A program made the position numbers and the translations under genes. From assembly GCF_963259705.1 (NCBI RefSeq), contig NC_081850.1, positions 34,563,799 to 34,627,798 of the forward strand: 64,000 bases of DNA, in the 5' to 3' direction. The DNA comes from Myotis daubentonii (taxonomy: Eukaryota; Chordata; Mammalia; Chiroptera; Vespertilionidae). Below are positions 26,401 to 41,400 of this stretch, piece by piece. Numbering within the stretch: position 1 is the stretch's first letter; each line of letters opens with the position of its first letter. The notes under the pieces were generated by a model that saw only the letters and a program-made list of their open reading frames with translations, was not told where the DNA came from and did not search any database.

Positions 26401-29400
26401 TAACATACACAATTTTAAAATTGATTTTATATTTGTATTTTATTATAACAATGTGATAAAGAACTTGCACAAAGTATGTTTGATAATAATACTTTCAAAA
26501 GACTAGAGAAGCATTTTAAATGTGTATTTATAAGCCCTTTTTAAAGTGTATATTTCAGATTGCTTAATTTCAAATTAAGAATAGCCTAGAATGTTTAAAC
26601 AGTTCCCATTTAAAGGATTTTTAGACTCTTTAAGTCCCCATCTATGCTCATTGTGTTGTGAAAAGTTCATGTAAATTGGTATTCTTTTACATTTTTTAGG
26701 ATGTTTTGTGGTGTATTTTTTAAATGCTGGAGAGTGCTTTTGTAAATCAAGTAATCACTTCTTAAAGTGAACAATTATCTCATTATTTATCTAGAAATAT
26801 GAATTCTAGTCTCCACTTTGTCCCTTACTAACTGTGTCACTTTAGGTTCATCTGTGAACATGCCCCCATGACAGAATTGAACTAATTTTGTCTAAACTTT
26901 AATACCAAAAATTACACTTCTGTATTTTTGTCAATGACTATATCCACTATCATACTCCAAGAACATACATTATCTTTGAATTTGGGGCTATACTTGATAG
27001 ATTGCAGCTCTTCCAGCTGACAAATTCATTTAGGAATACAAGTAGCTCCCAGTTCTTCCTATTTTGACTAAAGTTTCACAATAATACTTTCTAATTCTAA
27101 ACATATAGAAAAAAACATTTCATTGATATTTCACCTTAGATTTTTACTTTAGAATATGCTGTCAATAAAGTAGGGGTAGACACATTTGGTTACTGAATTT
27201 TAAATTTAAATTTAGTTTCTCAGTCACACTAACTACATTTCAAGTGCTCCAGAGTATCATGTGGATAGTGGGTACCATATTTGGCATCATGTATGTAGCA
27301 TTTTCGTCTTTGTAGAAAGTGCTCCATGGCAATGCTGTTCTAAAGTACCACATCGAGGTGGGAAAACAAAGAGGGTGCTACTTGATTATGATGGCCAGAG
27401 GAATGTTTTCCAACTTGCAAAGTCAATCCTGTTCATAACAGTATGTCAAACAGCTGAAAGCAACTGCCTACCCAGTGTCATCAAAGGATGTGGTAGAAAT
27501 CTAGCTGCAATATTGGTCATTTCATTGATCTCCAGATTTGATTTGATTTACCTCAGCGGAGGGTACCTTCTGCTGTTTCTCTCTCACTAATGTGTAGCAT
27601 TTTTTTAGCTGAATACTCAATTAATGAAGACAATCTACCCTGACAAAGGGAACAGAATAGTGAGATTATAACTGGCCATTGTTATCAAAACACCTGGAGT
27701 TATACATATCCAATCACTGTAATATAGTTTCTTTGTAACCTTGAACAAACTACTTAACCTGTTTAACTCATAATATGTGTTTAGTAGGATGGTTATGAGA
27801 ATTGAACGAGGTAATATATTAGAGGCACTTAACACAGTGCCTGACACATAGTATGTACTTGATTAATATAAACTACAGAAATGGGGGGGGAAATTGTAAG
27901 ATCCCTTTTTCTTTTCTTTTTTCTTTTTTTTTGAGGACATGTGAACTTCCCCAAAGATCCACATAGTCCTATAAATCTCATTATCAAAATAGAGCATCCT
28001 TTGACCTGTGAACACCTTCTATCATTCACCCAGTTGTTTCTTCTATACTCATAGCGATTTAATGCCATGCCATACTTTCCTATAAATATGTGTAAATGCT
28101 CGTTAGATCTACTGTGCATGTTAGAAGTTTCTATAAGAGTATGAGATTTAGATATTTATCTAGACTTTTTTTGCATTATCTTTAATCTCTTTCATTGTAA
28201 CCTGGTTCATTCAGGTTTGCAGCAGGAGACAAATGGTCTATCTCAGTGGTCGGCAAACCTCGGCTCGCGAGCCACATGCGGCTCTTTGGCCCCTTGAGTG
28301 TGGCTCTTCCACAAAATACCATGTGCGGGCGCGCACATACATGCGATTGAAACTTCGTGGCCCATATGCAGAAGTTGGTTTTCGGAAAGGAGATAGACGA
28401 AACAAGTATACAAGACAAGTATGGATGGGAGAGTTGGAAGGGGTCGACCTCAGCGAACGTACCTCAATCAGATTGAGGACATTTTTAGCAAAGGCCAGCT
28501 TAGAGTACCCTAATTAAGTTAATAACAATGTACCTACCTATATAGTTTAAGTTTAAAAAATTTGGCTCTCAAAAGAAATTTCAATCGTACTGTTGATATT
28601 TGGCTCAGTTGACTAATGAGTTTGCCGACCACTGGTCTATCTGGAGGGGAAAATAATTGAAGAGGGTTCAAGAAGGGTTTACTTCCAAAGGCGTGAACAG
28701 AGTTAAGAAAAGGAGCCGAAACCGGTTTGGCTCAGTGGATAGAGCGTCGGCCTGAGGACTGAAGGGTCCCAGGTTCGATTCCGGTCAAGGGCATGTACCT
28801 GGGTTGCGGGCACATCCCCAGTGGGAGATGTGCAGGAGGCAGCTGATAGATGTTTCTCTCTCATCGATGTTTCTAACTCTCTATCCCTCTTCCTTCCTCT
28901 CTGTAAAAAATCAATAAAATATATTTAAAAAAAAAAAAAAGAAAGAAAAGGAATGGTAAAGTACCTCAGGAGCAGCAATAGTGAGAAGTCCTGAACATGC
29001 CTACATCTAGAAGGGAAAGAGGTGAAAGTCATGGCATTAAGATACTCTTCTTGCTACAGAACTGTGGTCATAGAAATGGAAAACAGTCTCTGCCAAAACA
29101 GGGAGAGAACAGAAATTGCGTGGGAATAAATACTTAATGACTCTATTCCCATCCTTCAGTCTTTTGCCAGTGCCCATCATTGGAAGCCAAATGGAAGCCA
29201 TAGTGTAAGGGAGGTGGTTACTAAAGTACATTCAGGACAGTCTTCCTGAGCACAGAGCAGCATCAATAAGGATGGAAAATAGATTTTGAAGGGCAAATGG
29301 AGATTTCCTGACTAGCCCTTTTACAGAAATTTATATGCTGGAAAAGAGTTTTTGTTGCCTGTATCTGATAAGTTTGTTAGCTACAAAGTTGCTAATAAAG

Positions 29401-32400
29401 GCTATGAATTCTTTTGTTTGACCTCAAAATTACCCATTTCTATAAAATAAAGGGTAGTAAGAGTGAATATGAATGACATTCCTCTGGAAAGTATATATTT
29501 TTATCCATTTTAAAAAGTGGGACTCTCTAGTTTGCTTTTCCAAGTTAAAAAAAAAATTATTTGCCAAGTTTATAGTTGACTGTCCTACAGAGAGTAGGGG
29601 AAAAAAAAAGAAAATCAATATTTTTCCTGCTTCCCCAGAGAAAGTCATTTCTTGCCATGGACGAGTAGTTATTTGTAAGACTGGTTTAATTAATTCTGCA
29701 CTCAGATGTCAAAGAATGTGGGAATTTGTTTTAGTCTTGACCTCAACCCACTCAAAAGAAAATAATACTTGGTTTAGAGATTTCAATGCTGTAATTTATA
29801 AGTAAGCTCTCTCACCAAATGATTGTGAAATAAGTAGCAGGGGGAAGCATTTAAAATTTGGCAAGGGAATAAAGATTTGAGCATGTGCAATGGTTTCTGT
29901 TACTAGAAGGAAAAAAAGAATCCCATTTTAATTGGTTCTGTACAGGTTGCCGCTGTAAGTGCCTTTGCCCAGACTCTGCGAAGATACACGTCGCTCAATC
30001 ACCTGGCCCAGGCAGCTCGTGCAGTGCTTCAGAACACGTCTCAGATTAACCAGATGCTCAATGACCTCAACCGTGTCGACTTTGCCAATGTCCAGGTACT
30101 CTGTGTTCTTGCAAAGTGTGTTTTTGAAGAGAAGACACTTAATTTTTTCTTCTTAATTAGGATCATCATATTTCTTTTTAAAGTTACATCAATACACAGG
30201 CAGCATCTCTATTCATAACACCTGAAAGAAGGGAGTTTTACTCAGTTATGACTTTACTGCTCCTCTGTTTTGTGGTTCAAGCCCACTAAGATTTATAGTA
30301 CTAGACACAACCTGTGTCACCAGGGTCTCCTGAATGGTTAATGGGCTAAGGACCATCACAGTCATTGAAATTAAATAGGCAAGAGGTTAAATTATTCCAT
30401 CTCCTTGTGGTGGGATCTTGGGCAAGTTACTTAACTGCTTTGGGTTTTACTTTCCCCACTTTATAACACCTATCTTACGTTGTGCTATATAATAAAAGCC
30501 TAATATGCTAAGTGTCCCATCAGCCATTCAACCAATCAAAATGTAATATGCTAATGATATGCTAAGGCCACTCAATTGCTCGCTATGATGTGCACTGACC
30601 ACTAGGGGGCAGACAGTCAACCAGTTGTTATGACACGCACTGACCACCAAGGGGCAGATGCTCCGACCAGTAGGTTAGCTTGCTTCTGGGGTCCAGCCAA
30701 TCGGGACTGAGTGAGACGGGCCAGACACACCCTGGAGCCCTCCCACGGTCCCTCCCCGGCTGGACAACCTCCGACGTCCCTCCCCAGCCCCGATTGTGCA
30801 CCAGTGGGGTCCCTCGGCCTGGCCTGTGCCCTCTCGCAATCTGAGCTGAGGGGCCCTCCGCCCAAGTGCACAAATTTTCTGCACCAGGCCTCTAGTGGTT
30901 TATATATTTAGTAATATCCAAAACCCTTAGTACTGTAACACACAAGAGATTTTTGTTCTTAATAGTGCCCCATCTTGAAAGAACTCAGAATGACCCTATT
31001 TCAGAGTTTACTATAGGTGTCTATTAAGTATTTGTTCATTTGAAAAGAATTAGGTGTAATATGTTTGACTATTTTGATCATCCAAATAAAAAATATATAT
31101 TTGAAGCTTCTGATCAAACTACTCACTTTTACTTTAAATTACAGTTAAAAAATAGCTAATTTAGGAATATTATTATGGAATTCCAACATCTAGTTCACTT
31201 CAAACACTAAAGTAATAAAGCTAATTGTTGCCATATAAAAACTGCCATTACTCACTAATAATACAAATAATAAAATAAAAAATACATAAACTAAACATAA
31301 TCAAAGTTAAAAGCTTTTGTTCTTCAAGAGAGACCATCAAGACAATGAAATGGCAACTGATAGAATTGAGAATATTTTTATAAATCATGTATCTGATAAA
31401 AATTGTATCTAGAATCATATAAAGAGCTATTTCAACCCAATAATAAAAAGACAACCTAGTTTTAAAATGAGCAAAGATCTGAATAGACATTTCTCTAAAG
31501 AAGATATACAAATAACCAATAAGCACCAGAAAGGATACTCAGCATAATTACCTACCAGAATGATGAAAATCAAAACCACACTGAGTTGCTACTTCACAAA
31601 CACTAGAACGGGTATAATAAAAAAGACAACTCATAAGTGTTGGTGAGGATGGGGAGAAATTGGAACCCTCATACACTACTGATTGAAATGTAAAATTAAA
31701 ATGCTGTAGCCACTTTGGAAAACAGCCTGGCAGTTTGAACATAGAGTTACTATGTGACTCACCAGTTTATTCTTAGGTGTATACCACAAGATATTAAAGC
31801 ATGTCCACATAAAAACTTGTACATGAATATCGATAGCAGCATTATTCATATTAGCTACATCAAAGTATAAGCAACCCAAATGTCCATTAACTAATGAATG
31901 TGTCAACAAAATGTGGTATCTTCACACATGAAATATTATTGGGCAGCAAGACAAAATGAAGTTCTGATAGATGCTACAACATGGATGAACCTTAAAAACA
32001 TTATGCTAGGTGAAAGAAGTCAGACACAAAGGACCACATATTGTATATATCTACTTTATATGTAAAGTAAATTAGTCGTTGCCTAGGTCTGGTAACTGGG
32101 CATTGGAAAGTGACAGATTAGCGGTATGGGGTTTCTTTTTGAAGAAATGAAAACATTCTAAAATTGATTATAGTGATGGATACACAATTCTGTGCATATA
32201 ATAAAAGCCATTGAACTGTATACTTTAAATGAGTGACATTGTATGACATGAATTGTATCTCAAAACTGTTTAAAATAATTGCTTAAAACAAACTATTAAT
32301 TACTCACTTTCCTAGAAATTTTAATATGCAGTTCTGGTCTGGTTTTATCATTTAAAATATATCAAAAAGTAATACTGTGCTTCATTCATTTTAGGATATA

Positions 32401-35400
32401 GTAATCTTGCTGTTCTTTCTGACTTTCATGAATTGGGCTCAAACTTACGATGTATATAAAGTTTTTTTTTTAACTTTTTAAAAAATTGATTTGAGAGAGA
32501 GGGGGGGGGAGAGAAAAACATCTATGAGAGAGAGAAACATCGATTGGTTGCCTCCTGCACGTGCCCTGACTGGGATCAAACCCACAACCTGGGTCTGTGC
32601 CCTGACCAGGAATCAAACCTGCTATCCCCTGGACAATGCTCCAGCCATCTGAGCCACACCAGCCAGGAGGATGGATATAAAGTTTTTTTTTTAATCTTTC
32701 AATATATTTATCAATTTCTCTATATACAAACATAAATTTATACACACATGCAAATGTATTACCATTACCAGACGAAACTCTCTGGTTTACAAAGCCATTA
32801 GCTTTATATATATATTTCAATAGAATTTATGTTAACTAATTTCAGTGAGAATATTAGAAGTTTATATTGCCTTAAAATTTACACTCTATTGTTTATTTCA
32901 AATCTTCATTCATTCTTAAGTCTTCCTTTAAAAGTATCTTCAGAACAGTTGAAGTAGTTAGGCAACTTCTAGTTTCAAAAAGTAATTTAAGTTCAATCAC
33001 AGAAAATAAATGAATGATCCCCAATAATATCTGAGATTTTAAATTTCCTGTTAACATTATTTTTATATGTGTATTTGTAATGCCTGCAATCCTATGAAGT
33101 ATTTACAGAAATGAGTTCTTTCAGGGTATAAACAACAACCTTGAGAACACCTTTGCTTATAAATGGTCGATTATGTATCTACTCTATTACTCATTCTCCA
33201 CCCACCAGCTTTGAGGCTACCTTTCCCCTTCCTCTGTTTTCAACTACCAAGTTTTCCTCTGCCCACATGACAGTTATTTGTACTGAAACCTGTATGATTA
33301 AATACCTACCCTCTGTTCTGGCTGGGTGTCTCAGTTCGTGGGCGTCATCCAGTGCAATGAAAGGTTGCTGGTTCCATTCCCAGCCAGGGCAGGCTGGTTC
33401 CCCAGTAGGCGGCGTGCAGGAGGCAGCCTATGGAACTGTTGCTCTCACATCGATGTTTCTTTCTCTCCTAATCCTTCCTCTCTCTCTAAAACCAGTAAAA
33501 ACATATTTAAAAAACAAAACAAAACACTTATCCACCAAATAATCTTGCTTTTCCTCAGAAGATCATGGACACAGTGGTATACCATTCCTTTCCCCCTACA
33601 TATTATGTCTCACACCTCTTTTCATTTTGATGAGTAATCTCTTTCTTCAGGTAGCATATTCGATCTTTAACTTCCTTCATTCTTTCCTTTTCTGCTCCAA
33701 CTTTTGCCTGATTTTCTCAGTTCTGGTTTTCCCAGTCCACTGCCTACCCGTTCCACCTCTATCACCCCCTCCTCTTCATTTGGAAGTTGCTCTGCCCCTA
33801 CAAGGTTATCCTCAGTGAGGCTGACCCATATAAGGGTGATGCTCTTTTAATAAGGAAACTTTAATATAAGTCGGTGAAATTACAGATAGGGGCCAATACT
33901 ATCATACTCTGAGAGCTTGAACGTATTAAAAAGTTTCTTTCTGAATATTCATATATCTTTCACCACTTTACAATTCTCTAGTTAAATCTTCTTTTCCTCA
34001 GGATAATTTTTCTATTGCAGTATCATTGTTTTTTGTTTTATTTAATTGATAGCATTACAATGGTATTATTTTATAATATTTTGTGTGTAAATGATAGTTT
34101 TCCATCTACATTGTGGGCTAAGGAGGTTTCCGTGGGTTGACCCGATAACCTAACTATTGCATATATTTATTTCAGAAGCATGGAACAGACTGTGGAATCT
34201 CAGAGGCAAGGCGAGGGTGGGTGGGTGAGTGGGAAGAGATCAACCAAAGAACTTCTATGCATATATGCATACACCCATGGACACAGACACTAGGTGGGGG
34301 TGGTCTAGAAGAGGTCAATGCGGGGTAAGAGGACACATAATATTTTCAACAATAAGATTTTTTTAATCTGATTTTAAAACTACTGACTATAGAACTGAAA
34401 TATCCAAATTCCTTTCCGAAGGGAATGTTTAAAATATACTCGACCATTATTATATTTTCAGTCTGGAGAGTAGCAAAATGAAATACATATAAAGTAGTTT
34501 GAAAAGCCACAATAATGTCCTGTGACTTTACTTCTCTAAGTTTGGTTTTAGATTATTATTTTTCATGGCAAAAACTAACTACTAAAGGAATTAGTGAGTT
34601 TGAATTTATAGTAAGAAATTAAATGAAATTCTTCTGGAGTACCAATAAGTTCCTCCTCTCAATTATCAGTGCACAAACACATAAAAATAATGTCCCCTAT
34701 AATGAGTATAAAGTTTCATTTTTTTCCAAAATGAAAAATATTAAAGATAGATCGCACAATAAGGACATATAGTTCACACTCCTATACTAGACACTAAAAA
34801 ATGTTAAGATGATAAATTTTATGTGTTATTTTACCACAACAAAAAAATGTTTAGACATTAATTTAAAAAAACAACCTCCTCTGTCCTTTCTTTATGGCCA
34901 CAATACTTCCCTGGGTATTCTCCTGAACTCTTAAATTGATTCATCATTTCTGGGAGTTATTTGACAGTATATTTTGAAGTATTATAACTATTTTATTATT
35001 CTGTCATACAGAAAGAAGTGCCAAAAAAAGCAATGATATAGTTACAAGATTGCTAATTCTTGTATTATTCCTACTAGTAAAAAATAGTAATGACCAGAAA
35101 TGTCTAGTTGTATGGAATTGGTTATGTAAACAATGCTATATTCATGCATTGAAGCAAATTTAATCACTGACCATTAAATATAGCTCTATATTTGCCAAAG
35201 TTGAAAGATGGTTATCATCTATATTTAAGTGAAACTAGGCAGAATATCTAGCAGAATGTGTCATATAATCCTATTTTAAATATTTATATATGCATATACA
35301 TACATGCATATTCATATGACATGTGAAAAAATTGAAAAGGTATACACAGTAGCATGCTGTAGTTATCTCTTTATGTTGGCATTTAGGTATTCTTAATATT

Positions 35401-38400
35401 TTTATTATTTGTATTTGTTATTTTTCTATTGTCATATTTTAATGTACTTAAAATATTTAAAAGTGGTATTTAGGAAATAAAATCTGAAAGTGTTTATGAG
35501 TAATTACATAAGACAAAGAAAGGTAGTAGATGATATCATCAGCTGGAAATATAGAAGAAACTATAGCTTCCCTGGGGAAATAAAATGAATGAAGTTTGGC
35601 ATTTTGTCTCTGAAGCATCTCCCTGTTGAAATGTCTCTTGAATAGGTGAAGTTTATAGGATCAGGAGCAACGGCGGAACCAGTGAGCGCAGATTAGGGAT
35701 TTATTTAGTTGAAATTGTTGATTTGAATGAGCTTGTCCTTTGAGAGTAGACAGAATGAAAGCTATAGACACACTTTATAGAAGAATACACACATATTCAC
35801 AATTTTTAGGTATAGAATTAGGACCTTTACAGTTTCCCCTCCACAAAAGCCTATCTTGAAAATATTATCTGGACACATGAACCCACCTTAAAAATTACTG
35901 TCACATTTCATTTTTCTAATTGTATGTTTGGGGAAAATGAGGCCACTGAAATTAAATGAATTGCTTGAGTTCAGTTTAATCAATTCAGGCCCTACATAAA
36001 ATCCATGTCATCTTTCTCTCAGTTGATTATTATATTATGAAATAATTATACTCTGACCATGAGAATATACGTGCTTTTAGTAATCTTAAAAGGCATTGGA
36101 AACATTACAGAACTTATGGTAACCACTGAAAAGTAACCTTAAAAGTTCCTGTCTTCATTGCTCTCACCAAACATGAAACCTCCCAGTTATAACCAGAAGG
36201 AAAGCTGTAGGAGTTTGTTTCTTGGCAGTTAGCATATCCACATTTTCTCAGAAGTATTTTTGTTGTTGTTCTCAGTTCTGTAGATTAATTTGCATTCATA
36301 GCCTTGCCTTGACCGCCCTGGAGATTGGCTTCCCATTTATAAAACTCATACAGCACATGCTTCTACCCAGTACTGTTCAGTGTTTGTTTCTGTTTTCATC
36401 CTGAAAGACCACTTTTGGCCAATCGAATCTGTCCCTCGGAGTTACTTTAGCAGCGGTTCTCAACCTGTGGGTCGCGAACAATGAAAATACATCCTGCAAA
36501 TCAGATATTTACATTACGATTCATAACAGTAGCAAAATTACAGTTATGAAGTAGCAACGAAAATGATTTTATAGTTGGGGGTCACCACAATATGAGGAAC
36601 TGTATTAAAGGGTCGCGGCATCAGGAAAGTTGAGAACCACTGCTTAAATCTTCTCAGATGAATTGGCTTTAAAATTTTATTTGATTGGTAGCGGGGCGGG
36701 GGTGGGGGGAGCACTTTGGAAGGCAGCATAAAAACTGAATAGAGTGAAAGACCTTGCATCCTGTAGGTTCAGGCTTCAATTGTTCTTCAGTTATAGGTGG
36801 TTGTCTTCCATACAGAATAGGTCATGTAGAAAAGCCAAGTCTTGCTTTTATGTCACATCCCTTTTTCATGCACATAGGCGATGTTAATTTCCTTAACAAC
36901 TGCCAGGTAAGTAGTCATTCATTCTCTTAATTCATTTAAATAATTTCCCATTCGTGCGTATGGTTTGTGTGCTGCCAGTCAATGAAAAGATATTGTGTTG
37001 AACTTTTCTTTTGCTTTGTGTGTACTGTCCCAGGAGCAGGCTTCCTGGGTGTGCCAATGTGATGACAACATGGTTCAGAGACTAGAAACAGACTTCAAGA
37101 TGACTCTCCAGCAGCAGAGCACCCTGGAGCAGTGGGCCGCATGGCTGGACAACGTGATGATGCAAGCCCTGAAACCCTACGAAGGGAGGCCCAGTTTTCC
37201 AAAAGCTGCCAGGCAGTTTCTGCTAAAATGGTCTTTCTACAGGTACATCTCAATTTTCACTAAGCTTTATTTTTCATAGTCTACAAATAATGTGTGTAAT
37301 GTACACACTTCTCAGACAAAAGAAAATAAAGAAGTGAAGACTTTAATTTGTAGAAACTCAATTCATTGATTGCAACTTTATGGAATTATACCAGGAGGCT
37401 TATGAAACTCAGCTATCTGCTAGGAACAGAAAGCCTCTTCTCAGAGCCCTAAAGTTCTCAGATGGGAACACCCAAGACTCCAGTCTAGAGAATGTGTTTA
37501 GCAATAGCAAGAAAGGGGCTACAGTCCTCCCTCTGGCAAACAGGCATTATGTAGGCTTCTTTCTTGAGGCCTTAGCACCACTTCTTTCTATTCCCTACTT
37601 CAGTGGTTCTCAGAGATCAGTGGCATCACTATGGCTCAGAACATGTTAGAAATACAAACTCTCAGGTCCCCTCCCCCAAATCTCTTTAAATCAGAAACTG
37701 CAGAGGTGAGGCCCAACAATCTGTGCATTTTTTAATGTTGTCCTGGTGATTCTAATGCATGCTCAAAACCATCTAGTTAAATTCTTATTGATCAATTACA
37801 ACTGTTTTCAAACCTAGCTGCACATCAGAATTAGTATAAAAAAAAATCTACGTACCTTCCAAACCTGGTAGATTAAAATCTTGATGGTTAGGGAGTAATG
37901 ATGAGGAATAAATCAGAAATTCTTTCTTTAAAAGCTTATTTCTGGTGATTCTAATGCATAGCTAGTGCAATATCCAATAATCTAGTAGACAGTACAAAAT
38001 GTATCACTTTTTGACTGAAATAATATTGATATAAATGTATATTTTTGTAGACATAGATGAACCCTGGAAGAAAAAGGCTTTCAGATTACTTGATATATGA
38101 TATCAAATGTCTGTATAAGCTGTTGACCATAGGTCTGCCCCAGGGGTTTAAAACAGAGCCTAAGATGGCATGATACCGTTTATACTTGGGATGGGATTGA
38201 CAGATGAAGTTCCATTTTATAAGTTAGATAAGCTATATTTTTGACCCTGGCATTTGTTCTTAAGGTGGGTTCATTTCTTTGCTTCTTTAGATAAAGGTAA
38301 CCCCCATTGACTTGGGCCTAAAAACCATATATACTTTGAGGTTTGGGCAGGTTCCTAATTTTGATCCTATACAGCCATTCAAGTATCGTATCAGAAAGTA

Positions 38401-41400
38401 GTGACCACAGGATATACCACTGACTGTGGCTATGGGTACACCGAGGTTATTATCTAGACACCAGCTGTGAGTCCAAAGCTGGCTGTGAGGAGAAGAGGTA
38501 TAGGAAGAAGTAGCAGAGATAGGAACTAGCAGGGCTCATGAACCCAGTAAGCCCAGACTATAGAATTTCATCTTGTTTTGATCACCCTTATAAAGATATC
38601 TTTTCATTATGATGGTAGTTGCTTTGGTTTTTATTGTAAGTGACTTGCTTTCTTAGCCGATTTGGTCCAATTCTTATCTCTTAAAGTAGAGCTGCAGATG
38701 TACTATATATTTCCAGTTAAGAGTTAAATTAGAAAACTGTTTTCAGGATGTAAGGATAGTGTCTTACAGGATGTAAGCAAAGGTTCAAATGCAGTGAAAG
38801 AAAGCTTGCCAGTTTTGTGTTATTTTGTTTTTGGTTTTGGAATGAAGTAATTCCACAGTTCTGTCTCTCATACCTAATACCTGTGGCCCATATGATTTAA
38901 GAAGCACCTTGTGAAGATGCTGTCTGACTGTGACCCGCTGGTATGCTTCAGAAAAGCCTATGCTCGATTTAGAATCTCCTCTGGATATATGGGGAAGATT
39001 TAGAAAACAGCGTCACAGTGTTCTCAAAGTAGCAGTAATTTAGAAATCAAATTTTTAATTTGGGAATATTTCTTAAGATTTCATGTATTTTCCTATTTTC
39101 TTGCAAGTTGATTTGTTATTCATCCATTTTTCTCCAGAAAATTAAATAGATGCTATATGTGCTTCATGAATGATTGATGAAACAGAAGTTCTACTAGCTG
39201 ATTATTCCAAAACCCAAATGACCAAAAGCAGAGTACATCCTCTATATCAGAAAAAGCAAGGGTTTTTTTTCCCTTTTCACTGCTTTCTGATGATATGTCA
39301 GGCCTGCCCGTACTTCTTCCTGGAGGTTTTTATTTTTACTATATTTAGTTGATAGCATTTTAGAAATATACCCCTGGAGCCTTTGTCTCCACAGAGATGT
39401 GTTGCAGGTATGTTGAAAAGAGAAAATTACTTACTTGTATTTTTGTTCTCACAGATACACAAACCCAGATCATCACTTGCCTGCCCTCTGTCCTCCCTGA
39501 GTTGGGGATAATTGGCTTGTTATTATTAGGCACTATTATGGTTATTATTTTCATTTCAAAAAGACTTGAAGGCGTACAGTGCAAGGCCACAGAAGGGAAG
39601 GCATATTCTGACAGATGCATACCTCCTGCTGGTAGGCAAAGTCAATAGCTTAAAAACCTAAAAGCCTTTAGAATCTGAACTGCTTTTTACTAAGGCATTA
39701 GAACATATTGAGTAATGAACACTGCATTCAAAAACTATCAGAGAAACAGAATTGCAGGTATTTTTTTAAGATTTTGGCATTGTAATAAGAATTTGGCAGT
39801 TACTTATACAGACTCTCAATTTCTGAAGCCAGTTAATCTTACAATTTCTAAAATTCTGTGTGTCTATTTACATGCATACGAATATAGAAATGGATTGGCA
39901 GGCAATCATGATATCAGCTGGCAGTTGATGAATGGCTGCAAACACCCTCTTTTCTGGATAGGGGATCTCTCCTTGCCTAACCTGGCTTTAAATGGCTACT
40001 GTTAGCTCCCTGGGAGGTGGAGAAAAAATAATCACCATCTTTCTTGGGCAGAAATGGAGAAGTTATGTGGGCCATTTCTCAGCTTGTGTGTTTTGTGGAT
40101 AACAGAACACACCATTACTCAGGATAACCAAATATCCCATTTTTAAGGAATTAAATGTATAGCTTTTATAGTGATTTGAAAGGGGGCACAGGGAACCTAG
40201 CTTTACTACAACTGGACAATATATAAATCTTCCATAAAGTAACACTCTTTTGGAATCAACTGTAATCACTATTGAAAAGACAGTCCAGGCCCTGGCTAGG
40301 TAGCTCAATTTGTTAGAGGGTCATCCTGATACAACAAGGTTGTGTGTTTGAGCCCCGGTCAGGGCACATACAAGAAGCAACCAATGAATGCATTAAAAAG
40401 AGGAACAACAAATTGATGTTTCTCTCTTTCCCCCTCTTTCTCTCCCCCGCCCCAGTTCCCTCCATCCATCTCTCCCTTCCTCCCTCCCTTCTCGCCTTTC
40501 TCCCTTCATCTCTCTCTATAAAATCAATAAAAAATTAGAAGAAAAGAGAGTTCCCAAGGGGGTCACAGTTGTGATGTTCTCACCTTTCTTCTTAGGAAGG
40601 GTGTGTTATATCCCCAAATACACAAAGAGGTGGATTGAGTATCATGTGTTAGAGTAAATGTTTCCATTTCCACACCATGAATTATAAAGATAAATACACA
40701 AAGGTATCTCTCACCATTATAAAATAATTAACATTTATTAATGATTTTAAAATGAGTTGAATTTGTGGTAACTTAGCAACATGAAGTTCAGTGGAATCAA
40801 TTTTGCAACATGTCTTATAGAAGTCTGAATCAAACAATAGGTTTCTAATTAAACTGTTAATTGTGTCATTTAATACTTGGTTTGTAGGGCAGAGGCCGAA
40901 CACAGAGAGAATAAAGTAGACATGGCATTAATAATATAACTCAACTGATTCTGTTCTAAACATGTGACAATAATTTCATGGCATGCTTATCAGTATTGTT
41001 TAAAAGATAGCTAGGTATTGCCCTGACTGGGTGGCTCAGTTGATTGGAGCATCGTCCTCTTCACCAAAAGGAGGTTGCCAGTTCAATTCCCAGTCAGGGC
41101 ACATACCTGGGTTAAGGGTTTGATCCCCTGTCGGGGCACACACTGAAAGCAACCAATCTATCTCTATGTCTGTCTATATCTCTCTGTCTCTTTCTCTCCC
41201 TCCCTCTGTCCCTTCCTTTCTCTAAAATCAATAAACACACACATACACACCACGACACCCCTCACGTACTCCACCCTGACTCTAATTAGAAATATTTAAG
41301 AAGTTTGAAGTGCATGGACAAGCCAATGATTGGCTTATCTTAAACTCATTTACAATTTAAATATCAAGTTTATTGTTAGTATCTATAATAATAAAAGCAT

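Larger units (their letters stand above)
26295..29945. other. RFX3: RFX3 intron, 3.7 kb
   Basis: It holds a MIR (27690-27875), a hAT MITE (28244-28634) and a full Ves SINE (28715-28942). Nothing further is seen in 26295-27690 or 28950-29945. Confidence 0.85.
30096..37033. other. RFX3: RFX3 intron, 6.9 kb
   Basis: It contains a MIR split-side fragment, a Helitron, an old L1, two Ves SINEs and a SPIN-like hAT element. I see nothing definite in 33530-36440. Confidence 0.85.

Noticed and set aside
28715..28800. tRNA gene on account of A and B box-like sequence
   Set aside because: It is the tRNA-derived head of a Ves SINE; there is no cloverleaf or acceptor stem.
32190..32215. Possible Helitron 5' end (atataataaaagcc)
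   Set aside because: It lies within the old L1 3' UTR and has no matching Helitron 3' end.
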